A DNA stretch of 64,000 nt from Thalassovita gelatinovora (GTDB taxonomy: Bacteria > Pseudomonadota > Alphaproteobacteria > Rhodobacterales > Rhodobacteraceae), in contig NZ_CYSA01000018.1 of assembly GCF_001458355.1 (NCBI RefSeq), positions 33,073-97,072 on the forward strand, in the 5' to 3' direction. The notes below the pieces were generated by a model. The model was not told the origin of the DNA. It was given only the letters and a program-made list of their open reading frames with translations, and searched no databases. Within the stretch, counting starts at the first letter, position 1, and every line of letters begins with the position of its first letter. The position numbers were made by a program, and so were the translations under genes. Shown in pieces: positions 1-9,927 of this stretch.

Positions 1-644
1 ATGTTGAACAGCGGACCGCCGGAATTGCCCCGGTTGATCGCCGCATCGGTCTGGATGTAATCGTCGTAGCTGCCCGACAGAGCGCGATTACGGGCCGAAA
101 CGATCCCGGCAGAGACCGAAAAGCCCTGCCCCAGCGGGTTGCCCATCGCCATCACCCAATCGCCGACGCGCGCGGTGTCGCTGTCACCGAAGTTGACATA
201 GGGCAGCGGTTTGTCCGCCTCGACCTTCAGCAGTGCGATATCGGTGTTGGGATCGGTGCCGATGACGGTGGCTTCCAATTCTTCACCGGAGAAAAATTCG
301 ATCACGATCTCGTCGGCGCTTTCGATCACGTGATTGTTGGTGACGATATACCCGTCTTCGGAAATCACGAATCCCGATCCCAGCGCCGAAGACCGGCGCG
401 GCCGGTCACCGTCGCGGTTGCGGTCCTGAAATTCACGGAAAAAATCTTCGAACGGGCTGCCTTCGGGTACGATCGGGTTGGGTCCGGTATTGCCCGCAAC
501 CACAGTCGTCGTGGTGATATTGACCACCGAATCGCTGATCTGGCTGGCCAGATCGGCCAAGCTGTCGGGGCGCGCGGCGGCCTGAAGCGTCTGCGTCAGC
601 ATCAGCAGACCGGCGAGTAAACCGACCCAAAATGCTTTGACCAT
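1..644 (-). CDS. degP: Do/HtrA-family periplasmic serine endoprotease, N-terminal part
   Basis: Envelope serine protease of the DegP/MucD family, which degrades or refolds damaged periplasmic proteins. The frame runs off the left edge, so only the first 214 residues are present; the rest of the protease domain and the PDZ domains lie outside. A signal peptide covers about residues 1-23. The whole catalytic triad is visible: His105 in TNNHVI, Asp135 in NTDIALLK and Ser208 in RGNSGGP. The ATG at 644 is followed directly by the hydrophobic signal segment. It lies downstream of, and on the same strand as, hflK-hflC-DUF2065, which is a common alphaproteobacterial order that groups membrane and envelope proteolysis. 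Family assignment is firm; the DegP/DegQ/MucD subtype cannot be decided from this part. Confidence 0.95.
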   Translation of the reverse strand, partial: MVKAFWVGLLAGLLMLTQTLQAAARPDSLADLASQISDSVVNITTTTVVAGNTGPNPIVPEGSPFEDFFREFQDRNRDGDRPRRSSALGSGFVISEDGYIVTNNHVIESADEIVIEFFSGEELEATVIGTDPNTDIALLKVEADKPLPYVNFGDSDTARVGDWVMAMGNPLGQGFSVSAGIVSARNRALSGSYDDYIQTDAAINRGNSGGPLFN

Positions 645-877
645 ACCATTACGATTGCGGGGAATTGAAACTGCAAGACTGTTCACTCCCTTGACTCCTC
701 TGTTCTGAGTGTTCTGCCCACACCTTCCATGCTGGCGGCGCAATGTGCAACTCAATCCGGCTCTCTGCGCGTCAACTGAGCGTGATCATGCGCGCCGGCG
801 CAACCGTCTCGCATGGCGGCGCTGCCGTCATAGCCCCGGACGTATTTGGGCCAAGATGAAACAGGGGGTTGGCCGGG

Positions 878-1072
878 TCATGCGCCCAGCGTTTTGGCGA
901 TCCAGACCAGTAACAGACCGATGGCAAGCGCCCCCAGCCCGATATTGCGGCGGGTGGTTTCGGGCAGGGCGCGCAGCATTTCCAGCACCTGCACCACAAG
1001 CGAAGGGGCCAGCGCATAGGCCAGCCCCTCCACGATCAGCACCAGCCCGAGAGCCAGAAGCGCGGTTTGCAT
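878..1072 (-). CDS. DUF2065 small membrane protein
   Basis: A 64-residue inner-membrane protein with two hydrophobic segments, about residues 1-20 and 44-62, separated by a short polar stretch (LRALPETTRRN). It matches the DUF2065 family, which is regularly encoded immediately after hflC and has no established biochemical role. Its ATG overlaps the hflC stop codon by one base (TAATG), which indicates translational coupling. The 233 bp between its end and the degP start hold no further gene that I can see. Family and operon position are clear; function is unknown. Confidence 0.85.
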   Translation of the reverse strand: MQTALLALGLVLIVEGLAYALAPSLVVQVLEMLRALPETTRRNIGLGALAIGLLLVWIAKTLGA

Positions 1073-1950
1073 TACTTCGCCGCCCGGTCCGATTTCAGAT
1101 AGTCGAAAAATTCGCTATCCGGCGTCATCACCATCGATGAATTGCTGCCCTGCAATGCTTTTTCATAGGCCTGCAACGACCGGTAGAAGGCAAAGAATTC
1201 CGGGTCAGCACCGAAGGCTTCGGCAAAGATTCCGTTCCGCTTTGCATCGGCTTCACCGCGGATCACCTGCGCTTCGCGTTCCGCTTCGGACATGGTTTCG
1301 ACCACGGTCCGGTCGGCCAGCGCCCGCACCCTTTGCGCAGCTTCGTTACCGCGGGCGATTTCGTCAGCCGCTTCGCGTTCACGTTCCGCCCGCATCCGGG
1401 CAAAGGTGGCGTTGAGGTTCTGTTCCGGCAGGTTGGTCTGCTTGAGCCGCACATCGACAACCTCGATGCCCAGACTACGCGCACTGTCGCGGGCCTGATT
1501 GCGGATCCGGTTCATCAATTCGCGGCGATCTTCGGACAAGATGGTGTCAGAGGTCACCTGATCCGCACCGAGAACTTCGCGGATCTGCGAATTCAGGATC
1601 GACCCCAGCCGATCTTCGGCCACCCGCACACCACCGACGCCGACAGCTTGCCGGAACTGGACCACATCGCTGATCCGGTAACGGGTAAACGCATCGACCA
1701 CCAGACGGCGGTCATCGGACGGCGTCACCTCGATGGTTTCGGTATCCAAAGACAGAATCCGGTCGTCGTACTTTACGACTTCTTGAATCAACGGGATTTT
1801 GAAGCTGAGACCGGGATCTTCCTTCACGGCCTTGATCTGACCGAATTGCAGCACCAACGCCTTTTCGCGTTCGTCGACGACAAAGACCGAAGACAGAACA
1901 CCGATCAGGGCAATGACAAGGATCGGGATCAATAGAGTCAGTTTCCGCAT
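1072..1950 (-). CDS. hflC: Protease modulator HflC
   Basis: SPFH/band-7 membrane protein that forms the HflKC complex around the FtsH protease and limits its access to membrane substrates. The 292-residue product has an N-terminal membrane anchor (about residues 4-24), the band-7 domain beginning at VVDEREKALVLQFG, and a charged C-terminal helical region rich in E, R and A (for example MRAEREREAADEIA). I place the start at the ATG at 1950, which overlaps the hflK stop by one base (TGATG); a GTG one codon upstream is the alternative. It is the second gene of the hflK-hflC-DUF2065 unit. The length is normal for the family. Confidence 0.95.
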   Translation of the reverse strand: MRKLTLLIPILVIALIGVLSSVFVVDEREKALVLQFGQIKAVKEDPGLSFKIPLIQEVVKYDDRILSLDTETIEVTPSDDRRLVVDAFTRYRISDVVQFRQAVGVGGVRVAEDRLGSILNSQIREVLGADQVTSDTILSEDRRELMNRIRNQARDSARSLGIEVVDVRLKQTNLPEQNLNATFARMRAEREREAADEIARGNEAAQRVRALADRTVVETMSEAEREAQVIRGEADAKRNGIFAEAFGADPEFFAFYRSLQAYEKALQGSNSSMVMTPDSEFFDYLKSDRAAK

Positions 1951-3092
1951 CACTTGTTCTCCCCTTCGGACCGGCGCAGTTCGTTCAGCGGCAGATAGGG
2001 CACCACGCCCTGACCACCACCGGCCCCGGTCAACGCGCTGTCGAGGATCATTTTATCAACCGACCCCAGCACCTTTTCCATGGTTTCCAGATAGAGACGC
2101 TTGCGAGTCACATCCGGCGCCTTGCTGTATTCTTCCAGAACCGCACTGAACCGGCTGGCTTCACCCAAAGCATCATTGACGACTTGCGCCCGGTAGGCTT
2201 CGGATTCTTCCAATGTCTGCGCCGCTTCACCGCGGGCTTCGGCCAGAACGCGGTTGGCATAGGCGTCTGCTTGACGCTGCAACCGGTCGCGTTCCTGTTC
2301 GGCGGCCTGCACTTCGCGGAAACTGTCGATCACTTCGCGTGGCGGATCGGCCTTTTCCAAGTTCACCCGGACGATGTTGATACCGCTTTCATATTCGTCG
2401 AGGCTCGCTTGGATGTTTTCCTTGACGGTGTCGGCGATGATGCCGCGATCCCGGTTCAGGATCGGCGCTAGGTTGCTGGCCGCGATGATTTCGCGCATCA
2501 CCGATTCCGATACCGCCTGAACCGTCAGACGCGGATCAGCGATGTTGAACAGCAGCTTGGCGGGATCGTTGATGTTCCACACCACCTGAAAATCGATATC
2601 GACGATATTCGCATCGGTGGTCAGCATCAGTCCGGCATCTTGACCTGCCCGCGACAGACCAATGCTTTCGGTCCGTTCCGAGGTCACGTTGACCACTTCG
2701 GCGGTCACGATCGGCCAAGGGGCAAAATTCAGACCCGGATTGCCGGTGGCATTGTATTTGCCCAGCAGCAATTCAACCGACTGTTCTTCGGGTTTGACGG
2801 TATAGAAGCTGCCAAAAGCCCAAAGCGCGACCAGAACCAGCGCGCCCAGACCAAAGGTGCCCTTGGTCAGTTTCGGACCGCCCGCGCCACCGCCGGACGT
2901 CCCGCGCCCACCAGAGCCGCCGCGCCCGCCCATCAGCACGCGCAATTGTTCCTGACCTTTTTTCATCAGTTCGTCGATTTCGGGAATTTGCGGCCCGTCA
3001 TCCTGAGGACGACGTCCGCCCCCGTTGTTGCGGTCATCATCACCGCCCTTATTTCCGCCGCCGCCCCAGGGGCCGCCCGAATTGCCTGCCAT
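1950..3092 (-). CDS. hflK: FtsH protease activity modulator HflK
   Basis: SPFH-family partner of HflC. The 380-residue product opens with a Gly/Asn/Arg-rich cytoplasmic tail (about residues 1-75, with GGGGNKGG and GGRGGSGGRG runs) that is typical of HflK. One membrane helix follows near residues 82-98 (LGALVLVALWAFGSFY), then the band-7 domain beginning at TVKPEEQSVELLLGKY, then a charged coiled-coil region (AAEQERDRLQRQADAYANRV). It overlaps hflC at the stop codon. A 76-bp gap separates it from the gor start, so it may be transcribed with gor or from a promoter in that gap. The low-complexity N-terminus is a normal family trait. Confidence 0.95.
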   Translation of the reverse strand: MAGNSGGPWGGGGNKGGDDDRNNGGGRRPQDDGPQIPEIDELMKKGQEQLRVLMGGRGGSGGRGTSGGGAGGPKLTKGTFGLGALVLVALWAFGSFYTVKPEEQSVELLLGKYNATGNPGLNFAPWPIVTAEVVNVTSERTESIGLSRAGQDAGLMLTTDANIVDIDFQVVWNINDPAKLLFNIADPRLTVQAVSESVMREIIAASNLAPILNRDRGIIADTVKENIQASLDEYESGINIVRVNLEKADPPREVIDSFREVQAAEQERDRLQRQADAYANRVLAEARGEAAQTLEESEAYRAQVVNDALGEASRFSAVLEEYSKAPDVTRKRLYLETMEKVLGSVDKMILDSALTGAGGGQGVVPYLPLNELRRSEGENK

Positions 3093-3168
3093 TGGCTTTT
3101 GAACCTCTCTGTTGTGTCGTTTTACCAGCTTGCACTTAAACTGTGCAATCTGGCAGAAATTTCAACCG

Positions 3169-4530
3169 TCAAGCGCGCCGAACCGGCGCTTTCATGGTGA
3201 CGATCTCTTCCGCCATAGTCGGGTGCACCGCCACTGTACGGTCGAAATCTTCCTTGGTCGCCCCCATTTTGACCGCGATCCCGGCCAGCTGAATCATTTC
3301 GCCCGCCCCCGGCGCGACGATATGACAGCCCAGAACCTTGCGGGTTTCGGCGCAAACGATCAGCTTCATCATAACCCGCGCATCGCTGCCGGCAAACAGG
3401 CTGCGCATCGGGCGGAACGAACTGCAATACACCTCGATCGGGCCTTGGTCGCGGGCGTCTTCTTCGCTCATCCCGACGGTGCCCATTTCAGGCTGGGTGA
3501 AGATGGCGGTCGGGATCAGATCGTGATCGACCGGCGTCGGGTTGCCCTTGAACACGGTTTCGACGAACGCCATGCCTTCGCGGATCGCAACGGGCGTCAG
3601 GTTGACCCGATCGGTGACATCGCCGATGGCATAGACCGATGGCACGGCGGTCTGACTGTATTCATCCACCAGAACCTTGCCGTTACGGCCCAGTTTCACG
3701 CCGACCTCTTGCAGCCCCATATCATCGCTATTGGGCACCCGGCCGGTGGCGAACATGACCTGATCGAACACCCGTTCGGTGCCGTTGCTGGCCTTCACCC
3801 GGATGCCGCCCGACGCATCGCGTTCCATAGACAGGATATTGGTGCCCAGATGCAGATCGATCCCCGATTGGATCATTTCCTCGGAAACCAGCCCACGGGC
3901 TTCACCGTCGAAACCGCGCAGGATCTGCGCACCGCGATAGAACTGCGTAACCGCGACCCCCAACCCGTTCAACACGCCCGCGAATTCGCAGGCGATATAG
4001 CCACCGCCAAGGATCAGGATCGATCCAGGCAGTTTGTCGAGGTGGAAAATATCGTTCGAAGTGATGGCAAGCTCTTCACCCGGAATGCCGGGTTTGACCG
4101 GGCGCCCACCCATCGCCAGCAGGATATGCTTGGCGGTTTTGCGTTCGCCGGTGCTCAGTTCCACCGTATGCGCATCCAAGACCCGCGCACGTGCATCGAA
4201 GCTTTCGACGCCATTGTTTTTCAAGATGTTGCGATAGATGCCTTCCAACCGGTCGAGTTCGGCATGCAGCTTGGTCTTGAACCCGCCCCAGTCGAATGCG
4301 CCGGTGGGCATGTCCCAACCATAGGCGCGGGCCTCTTCAGCCATCGCCGGGAATTCGGAAGCAAACACCATCAGCTTTTTCGGCACGCAGCCCCGGATAA
4401 CGCAGGTGCCGCCATAGCGGTCTTCTTCGGCCAAGGCGACCTTGGCACCGGTCTCGCCCGCCGCCACCCGGGCCGCGCGTACGCCACCCGATCCGCCACC
4501 AATCACGAAGAGGTCATAGTCGAAGGTCAT
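3169..4530 (-). CDS. gor: Glutathione-disulfide reductase
   Basis: Class I pyridine nucleotide-disulfide oxidoreductase that reduces GSSG with NADPH in the cytoplasm. In order, the 453-residue protein shows an FAD-binding GGGSGG near residues 11-16, the redox-active pair in GGTCVIRGCVPKK (about residues 40-52), a second nucleotide-binding GGGYIACEFAG, the FAD-contacting GDVTDR, and the C-terminal active-site HPTMAEE, whose His-Glu pair serves as acid/base on the partner subunit. Length and motif spacing are typical. Downstream of rpiA and upstream of hflK on the same strand. Other family members (LPD, mercuric reductase) are less likely given the GCVPKK and HPTMAEE context. Confidence 0.95.
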   Translation of the reverse strand: MTFDYDLFVIGGGSGGVRAARVAAGETGAKVALAEEDRYGGTCVIRGCVPKKLMVFASEFPAMAEEARAYGWDMPTGAFDWGGFKTKLHAELDRLEGIYRNILKNNGVESFDARARVLDAHTVELSTGERKTAKHILLAMGGRPVKPGIPGEELAITSNDIFHLDKLPGSILILGGGYIACEFAGVLNGLGVAVTQFYRGAQILRGFDGEARGLVSEEMIQSGIDLHLGTNILSMERDASGGIRVKASNGTERVFDQVMFATGRVPNSDDMGLQEVGVKLGRNGKVLVDEYSQTAVPSVYAIGDVTDRVNLTPVAIREGMAFVETVFKGNPTPVDHDLIPTAIFTQPEMGTVGMSEEDARDQGPIEVYCSSFRPMRSLFAGSDARVMMKLIVCAETRKVLGCHIVAPGAGEMIQLAGIAVKMGATKEDFDRTVAVHPTMAEEIVTMKAPVRRA

Positions 4531-4663
4531 TTGGTTCTATCTTCCGTAAAATATCAGTCTTTGGCCCCACATCTATGCCGCCGCAGGACCAAGTCCAACC
4601 CCGAGCCTTGCAACTATTTGTCAAGCCCGGGCGGCATGCAGGGTTTGGCAGTCTCAGCTGGAC

Positions 4664-5452
4664 CTATTCACTCAGATCGGTGAACAGGTTGTCGCTGTCG
4701 ACGAATTCCAGTTTGTCTTCTTCCACCGAATCGTCATTGATGTCGCGCACCTGCACCCGGCCATCACCGAAACCGACGATCACGGTGTCGCAGATATCGA
4801 TGAACAGCCCGTTTTCGACCACGCCGGGGATCTGGTTCAGCACCATCGCCAATTGCCGCGGATTGCCGATCCGGGTCAGGTGCAAATCGATGATGTGATT
4901 GCCTTCGTCGGTGAAAAAGGGGCTGTCGCCATTCATCCGCAGGGTCGAGGACTGGCCCAGCACATCCATGCTGTCGAGCATTTCTTCGACCAGCGCCTTG
5001 GACGTCTGCCATCCGAACGGGATCACCTCGACCGGCAACGGGAAGGCCCCCAGATTTTCGACTTCCTTGCTGACATCGGAAATCACGATCATCCGGTCGC
5101 TGGCCGTCGCCACGATCTTTTCTTGCAGCAACGCACCGCCACCGCCCTTGATTAGGTTGAATTCGCCGTCGAATTCATCCGCCCCGTCGATGGTCAGATC
5201 CAACCAGCGGGCTTCGTCGAGGCTGATCACTTCGATACCGACTTCGCGGGCCAAGGCGGCGGTGCGAGTCGATGTCGGTACGCCGCGTATCTTAAGCCCG
5301 TCTTCGCGCACCAATTCGCCCAGACAGCGCACCATCCAAGCCGCGGTTGACCCGGTCCCCAGACCGACGCGCATTCCGTCTTCCACGAATTCCACCGATT
5401 TCTTGGCGGCAACGAATTTGGCCTTGTCGATGGGCGACAATTCTCCGGTCAT
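4664..5452 (-). CDS. rpiA: Ribose-5-phosphate isomerase A
   Basis: Interconverts ribose 5-phosphate and ribulose 5-phosphate in the non-oxidative pentose phosphate pathway. The 262-residue protein carries the family signatures GLGTGSTAAWMV (phosphate-binding loop, about residues 30-41), DLTIDGADE (catalytic Asp region) and LIKGGGGALLQEKI. It is slightly longer than the E. coli enzyme because of an acidic C-terminal tail (DINDDSVEEDKLEF). It is the most upstream gene of the leftward block rpiA-gor-hflK-hflC. The AT-richer stretch just before the start (CTTATAGG on the + strand around 5481) is the best candidate for a -10 element, which is inference only. Confidence 0.95.
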   Translation of the reverse strand: MTGELSPIDKAKFVAAKKSVEFVEDGMRVGLGTGSTAAWMVRCLGELVREDGLKIRGVPTSTRTAALAREVGIEVISLDEARWLDLTIDGADEFDGEFNLIKGGGGALLQEKIVATASDRMIVISDVSKEVENLGAFPLPVEVIPFGWQTSKALVEEMLDSMDVLGQSSTLRMNGDSPFFTDEGNHIIDLHLTRIGNPRQLAMVLNQIPGVVENGLFIDICDTVIVGFGDGRVQVRDINDDSVEEDKLEFVDSDNLFTDLSE

Positions 5453-5542
5453 GGCAGTGACTCCGTTTCGATTTGGGTCGCTTATAGGAAAGTTGCCGCT
5501 TGGGCGCGAGAGCCAAATCCACCCGACTCGGGGAAACCACCG

Positions 5543-6562
5543 TCACAAAGCAGCCTGTGACAAAATTTCTTGCTGTTTCCGAGTGAACCGCCGCCATTGC
5601 GCCGGGCGCAGCAAAGTACGCGCCGGGGTCCAGTCCGAGGTCAACTTTAGATCAGGAAAGGTCCGGAACAACCGCCTTCGATCCTTGGCGTCAAGCGCCC
5701 GGATCGCCATCGGCCCCGGCAACAGGCTTTCGGCCAGCGCCCCGTTGGCCCAGAGAACCTGATGCTTATCGAACAGAAGATGATAATACTTAATCCATGC
5801 GCATGGTGCCAAAGTCACCCCGCGCTGGCCGACCATGGATTTGATCGGCACCAGCGTTTCTTCGCGCTGCGACAGGATGATCCCCTGCCCCGGCCGGATC
5901 AGAACCCGGTGCTGTTGTGACAACAGCAAAGGCCGGGAATTGCCCAATATCCCCTTGCCGACACGCACCGGAGCCAAGGCCATGATCCCGCGCCTGTCCT
6001 GCGTCCCAATCCAGGCCAGCGGCTGTGGCCCATCATCCAGCGTTTCAACCATGTCGCCTTCGACCAAGTGCTGCACCGGCACATATCCTCTAGCGGTCAG
6101 GATCTGCGTCCCCGAAGCGAAACAAACAGCCAGATCGGAATATGGCACGGTTGGATAATCGCTGCCGCCCGGGATGATTTCATAAGTTGTCCCCGGCACA
6201 AGACGGCTATCGGCGGCGACGCCGGTAATCTGACCGTCGAAATCAAGCACATACAACGTGATTTCATCATCGGGGTCGGTCGATCCGACCGGATGCACGA
6301 TATAACTGTACTCATTGGTAACAACCGTCCCGCGGGACCAAGTTTGTCCGGCGAATTCGGTATGGCCGGTAAGCTGTTGGCGGTTCTCTTGATCCTCGAA
6401 ATACCTGTCCCGGTCATACAGGGTCAGGTCGACCCATGCATCGGTATTCACGGTAAACGTGGTCGCGTTGAAGCTACTGGTATTGCGTCCGATACCCGAC
6501 AAGAATGGATCGGGACCGGTCAGGTTGATATCGTTTACCCCAATGGCTGAAAGTGTCGGCAT
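5543..6562 (-). CDS. Hint-domain (hedgehog/intein-like) protein
   Basis: A 339-residue member of the Hint-domain proteins that are abundant in Rhodobacteraceae. The N-terminal half (about residues 1-150) is rich in beta-prone and acidic stretches. The Hint fold begins at CFASGTQILTARGYVPV, where the Cys-Phe-Ala-Ser-Gly start supplies the would-be catalytic Cys; SQQHRVLI supplies the conserved His region and HLLFDKHQVLWANG follows. Such proteins are thought to be self-processing or secreted, but the function is not established. I choose the ATG at 6562 because an AGGAG lies about 7 bases upstream; a longer frame to 6835 would overlap sdaA. It diverges from sdaA across a 244-bp promoter region. 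Confidence 0.85.
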   Translation of the reverse strand: MPTLSAIGVNDINLTGPDPFLSGIGRNTSSFNATTFTVNTDAWVDLTLYDRDRYFEDQENRQQLTGHTEFAGQTWSRGTVVTNEYSYIVHPVGSTDPDDEITLYVLDFDGQITGVAADSRLVPGTTYEIIPGGSDYPTVPYSDLAVCFASGTQILTARGYVPVQHLVEGDMVETLDDGPQPLAWIGTQDRRGIMALAPVRVGKGILGNSRPLLLSQQHRVLIRPGQGIILSQREETLVPIKSMVGQRGVTLAPCAWIKYYHLLFDKHQVLWANGALAESLLPGPMAIRALDAKDRRRLFRTFPDLKLTSDWTPARTLLRPAQWRRFTRKQQEILSQAAL

Positions 6563-6806
6563 GGGTCTCCTGTCGTGGTCATTCGATGTCGCCACGGTAT
6601 CCCGGGGCGGGCCGTTGCCGCCGTGGTCGACCTGCATTTGCAAAATGACACGACGGAGATTGATATTTCCTGAATGCCCGACGACGACCTGACCGGCATC
6701 GACCGGATTGCGCGTTTGTTCCCGCATGGGTCGTTTTTCGGTGGCAGTTTCTTGTCCGCCAAAGCTAGGCTTCCCGTCACGGGTGCAGAAAAAGGGATGA
6801 CCGGGA

Positions 6807-8180
6807 ATGTTCCTATCGGTTTTCGACATGTTCAAGATCGGGATCGGCCCGTCTTCGTCTCATACGATGGGGCCAATGGTGGCGGCGGCGCGTTTTTTGG
6901 ACAGCATGCGTGCCTCGCCTTTCGATTTTGCCGGGCTGCGCGCCTCGCTGCATGGGTCATTGGCCTTTACCGGGATCGGCCACGCCACCGACCGCGCCAC
7001 CATTCTGGGCCTCGCCGGGTTCGAAGCCGCAACCTTTGATTTTGACGCCAGCATAGCGGCGCTGGACCAAATTCACCGTACAAAAACGGTCAATCCACCC
7101 GGCCTGCCACCGCTGCGTTTCGACCCCGAAACCGATCTGGCCTTTGATTATGGCCCCCCCTTGCCCGGCCATGCCAATGGCATGGTGCTGATGGCTACCG
7201 ACAAACAAGGCGACGTGATTCTGCGCGACGTGTTCTATTCCATCGGCGGCGGCTTCGTGATGACCGAAGCCGAGCTGGCAGCGGGCAAGAACACCGACGA
7301 AGGTGACCCGGTGCCGTTCCCGTTCAAAACTGCCGCCGAAATGCTGGAGATGGCACAAAGTTCGGGCAAAACCATCGCGGCGATGAAATCCGCCAACGAA
7401 GTGTCGCGTTGCGGCCATCAGAACCTGAAAACCGGGCTGACCCGGATCTGGCAAGTGATGAATGCCTGTATTGATCGCGGTTTGACCACCGAAGGTGAAT
7501 TGCCCGGCGGTCTGCGGGTCAAACGGCGGGCGAAACCAATCCACGCCGCGCTGATGGCAGAACGCGGAATGAACCTGACCGCACCGCATGTGATCAACGA
7601 CTGGATCAGCATGTACGCAATGGCGGTGAACGAAGAAAACGCCGCCGGTGGGCAGGTCGTCACCGCCCCCACCAACGGCGCCGCCGGGGTTTTGCCCGCA
7701 GTGATCCGCTACTGGCTCGACCATGTGCCGGGGGCCAGCCTGACGCGGATCGACGATTTCCTGCTGACCGCCGCCGCCATCGGTGGTCTGATCAAACACA
7801 ACGCCTCGATTTCCGGTGCCGAAGCCGGATGCCAGGCCGAAGTTGGCAGCGCCGCCGCAATGGCCGCCGCCGGGTTCTGCGCGGTGATGGGCGGCACGCC
7901 CGAACAGATCGAAAACGCCGCCGAAATAGCGCTGGAACATCATCTGGGAATGACCTGCGACCCGGTCAAAGGCTTGGTGCAGGTGCCCTGCATCGAACGC
8001 AACGGACTGGGCGCGATCAAGGCGGTCAGTGCCGCCTCATTGGCGCTGCGCGGGACCGGCGATCATTTCGTACCGCTGGATGCGGCGATTGAAACCATGC
8101 GCCAGACCGGTCGCGACATGCACGAACATTACAAGGAAACCTCGCTTGGCGGACTGGCGGTCAACGTACCCAATTGCTGA
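6807..8180 (+). CDS. sdaA: L-serine ammonia-lyase (L-serine dehydratase), single-chain
   Basis: Iron-sulfur enzyme that converts L-serine to pyruvate and ammonia. The 457-residue product begins with the SdaA signature [20 protein letters not shown], then GPMVAA, and has the beta- and alpha-type domains fused in one chain as in E. coli SdaA/SdaB. The Cys residues expected to ligate the 4Fe-4S cluster lie in the C-terminal half, including [17 protein letters not shown] and [16 protein letters not shown] lies about 10 bases before the ATG. It diverges from the Hint-domain gene. Alternative family members are unlikely. Confidence 0.95.
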   Translation: MFLSVFDMFKIGIGPSSSHTMGPMVAAARFLDSMRASPFDFAGLRASLHGSLAFTGIGHATDRATILGLAGFEAATFDFDASIAALDQIHRTKTVNPPGLPPLRFDPETDLAFDYGPPLPGHANGMVLMATDKQGDVILRDVFYSIGGGFVMTEAELAAGKNTDEGDPVPFPFKTAAEMLEMAQSSGKTIAAMKSANEVSRCGHQNLKTGLTRIWQVMNACIDRGLTTEGELPGGLRVKRRAKPIHAALMAERGMNLTAPHVINDWISMYAMAVNEENAAGGQVVTAPTNGAAGVLPAVIRYWLDHVPGASLTRIDDFLLTAAAIGGLIKHNASISGAEAGCQAEVGSAAAMAAAGFCAVMGGTPEQIENAAEIALEHHLGMTCDPVKGLVQVPCIERNGLGAIKAVSAASLALRGTGDHFVPLDAAIETMRQTGRDMHEHYKETSLGGLAVNVPNC

Positions 8181-8243
8181 CCCGGGCCGGGGCCGGATTT
8201 CTACGGCATTGCCACCGCCCGGATCGGTTTCTAATCTGCGCCG

Positions 8244-9140
8244 ATGTCACCTGATCGCCCCCTTCTCGGCATCGCCTTGATGCTTTGCTTTTCCGCCTTG
8301 GCACCGTTTGCCGATGCCATCGCCAAGATTCTGGGGCAAACCCTGCCGATCAGCTTGATCGTGCTGTTCCGGTTCGTGGCGCAAATGGTAATCCTGCTGC
8401 CGCTGGTGGCACTGACCCGCCGCACCTGGTCCTTCACCCCACGCGTATTGCGCCTATCGCTGATGCGCACGGTTCTGCACATCCTCGGCATCGGCTTGAT
8501 GGTCGCGGCGCTCAGGGTGTTACCGCTGGCCGATGCCATCGCCATCGCCTTCGTCCTGCCCTTCCTGATGCTGCTGCTAGGCAAATTCATCCTGCACGAA
8601 GAAGTCGGCCCGCGCCGCCTGGCCGCCTGCGCGGTCGGCTTCGCGGGCACCTTGCTGATTGTCCAGCCGAGTTTTCAGCAGGTGGGTTGGCCTGCCCTTC
8701 TACCTTTGGCGGTGGCGGTCAACTTCGCCTTTTTCATCCTGATCACCCGGTCGGTGTCCAAGGATATCGACCCGATGGCCCTACAGGTCGTTTCGGGCGG
8801 CATGGCGGTGCTGATCCTGTTGCCGGTGCTGGGTGGCTATTACCTTTGGGCCGGACCGGCGGCGGATCTGACCGCCCCGAATGCCACCGAATGGATGCTG
8901 CTGGCGGGAATGGGGGCAATCGGAACCTTGGCGCATCTTTTGATGACATGGTCACTGCGTTATGCCCCGTCCACCACGCTGGCCCCGATCCAGTATGTGG
9001 AGTTGCCGGTCACGACCTTTGCAGGCTGGTTGATATTTTCCGACCTGCCGAACGGATTGGCCGCACTTGGCATCACCATTTCGGTCAGCGCGGGAATTTA
9101 CATCATTCTGCGCGAACGGGCCATGCTGGCGCAGCCATGA
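8244..9140 (+). CDS. DMT-family (EamA) transporter
   Basis: A 298-residue inner-membrane protein with ten hydrophobic segments in two EamA repeats (about residues 5-140 and 150-292), the layout of drug/metabolite exporters such as RhaT/RarD/YdcZ relatives. The substrate cannot be told from the sequence. It starts 63 bp after sdaA on the same strand, so co-transcription is possible and an amino-acid-related substrate is conceivable, but that is inference. Its 3' end overlaps the 3' end of the opposite-strand thiamine pyrophosphokinase gene by 38 bp. Confidence 0.85.
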   Translation: MSPDRPLLGIALMLCFSALAPFADAIAKILGQTLPISLIVLFRFVAQMVILLPLVALTRRTWSFTPRVLRLSLMRTVLHILGIGLMVAALRVLPLADAIAIAFVLPFLMLLLGKFILHEEVGPRRLAACAVGFAGTLLIVQPSFQQVGWPALLPLAVAVNFAFFILITRSVSKDIDPMALQVVSGGMAVLILLPVLGGYYLWAGPAADLTAPNATEWMLLAGMGAIGTLAHLLMTWSLRYAPSTTLAPIQYVELPVTTFAGWLIFSDLPNGLAALGITISVSAGIYIILRERAMLAQP

Positions 9141-9789
9141 CCGCCGCCGCTGCCTGCGGCAAGGCCGATAGCGGCAGCATCACCAGCATCTTCGGATCAT
9201 CGAGCCACAGATGCACCGGGCCGCAGACTTCGTTCGATGTGCCAACCCGCCCGTCGGGGGCGAATTGCAACCCTTCGATCGGCCAGCGCAACCCGTTTGA
9301 GCGTCCTTCGACCCGTGCCATCGGAAACAGCGACAGCAAGGTTCCCACCGGCAGATCAACGCGCAGTTCGGGCGGGGCGACAAATGTGATCATTTCACCC
9401 CCCAGCAGGATGCAGCGCCGGTCGGGGTGTCGCACCAATGCATTGAACGCCGCCAATTGATGATCGATCCGGCTGCCATCGAACCCGATGCCCAGCACCA
9501 GCGGCGCCGCGATATGGCGCAGGCATTTGTCGAAATCGGTGCTGTCTTGTTCGGCAATCGGATGCAGCCGGTCGGGCGCAATCGCCATACGCGCCCGGTC
9601 TGACAGGCTGTCGAAATCGCCAATCACCGCCAATGGGTCCAACCCTTTGGCCAGCGCCACATCCGCGCCGCCATCGGCACAGACGATTCCGGGGGCCATG
9701 GTTAATGAAGCCGCCAAAGCGCCGGGCGGCACATTTCCTGCACCAATCAGCGTAATAGGTGAAGACGAACGAACAATAGCATCTGACAT
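9103..9789 (-). CDS. thiN: Thiamine diphosphokinase
   Basis: Transfers pyrophosphate from ATP to thiamine, giving thiamine diphosphate. The 228-residue protein shows the family motifs CADGGAD (about residues 37-43), VIGDFDSLSD, QDSTDFDKCLRH and the GFDGSRIDHQLAAFNAL block, which corresponds to G-x-R-x-D-H in other family members. Convergent with the EamA gene and overlapping its 3' end, so the tail of the protein (PVRAE) is encoded opposite the exporter's last codons. Length is typical of bacterial ThiN-type enzymes. The upstream gap to 9928 is a divergent promoter region shared with the large acidic protein gene. Confidence 0.9.
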   Translation of the reverse strand: MSDAIVRSSSPITLIGAGNVPPGALAASLTMAPGIVCADGGADVALAKGLDPLAVIGDFDSLSDRARMAIAPDRLHPIAEQDSTDFDKCLRHIAAPLVLGIGFDGSRIDHQLAAFNALVRHPDRRCILLGGEMITFVAPPELRVDLPVGTLLSLFPMARVEGRSNGLRWPIEGLQFAPDGRVGTSNEVCGPVHLWLDDPKMLVMLPLSALPQAAAAVMAAPAWPVRAE

Positions 9790-9927
9790 AAGGTGATTAC
9801 TGCCCGGAATGGAAACGGATCACAATATCGACACAAAATGATACGGTAATTATCTAAGATTCGATCAGCTTTTGGCGGGTTGTGCATGGTAAACATCGAA
9901 GTCAGAGGCAAAGGAAGGCGAGTACCA

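Noticed and set aside
3112..4683. A 523-codon open frame on the + strand antisense to gor
   Set aside because: It mirrors a well-supported minus-strand gene; the composition is that of a GC-rich shadow frame, and no domain is visible.
5543..6835. 430-codon version of the Hint-domain protein
   Set aside because: It overlaps the sdaA start; the ATG at 6562 has an AGGAG and gives the normal N-terminus.
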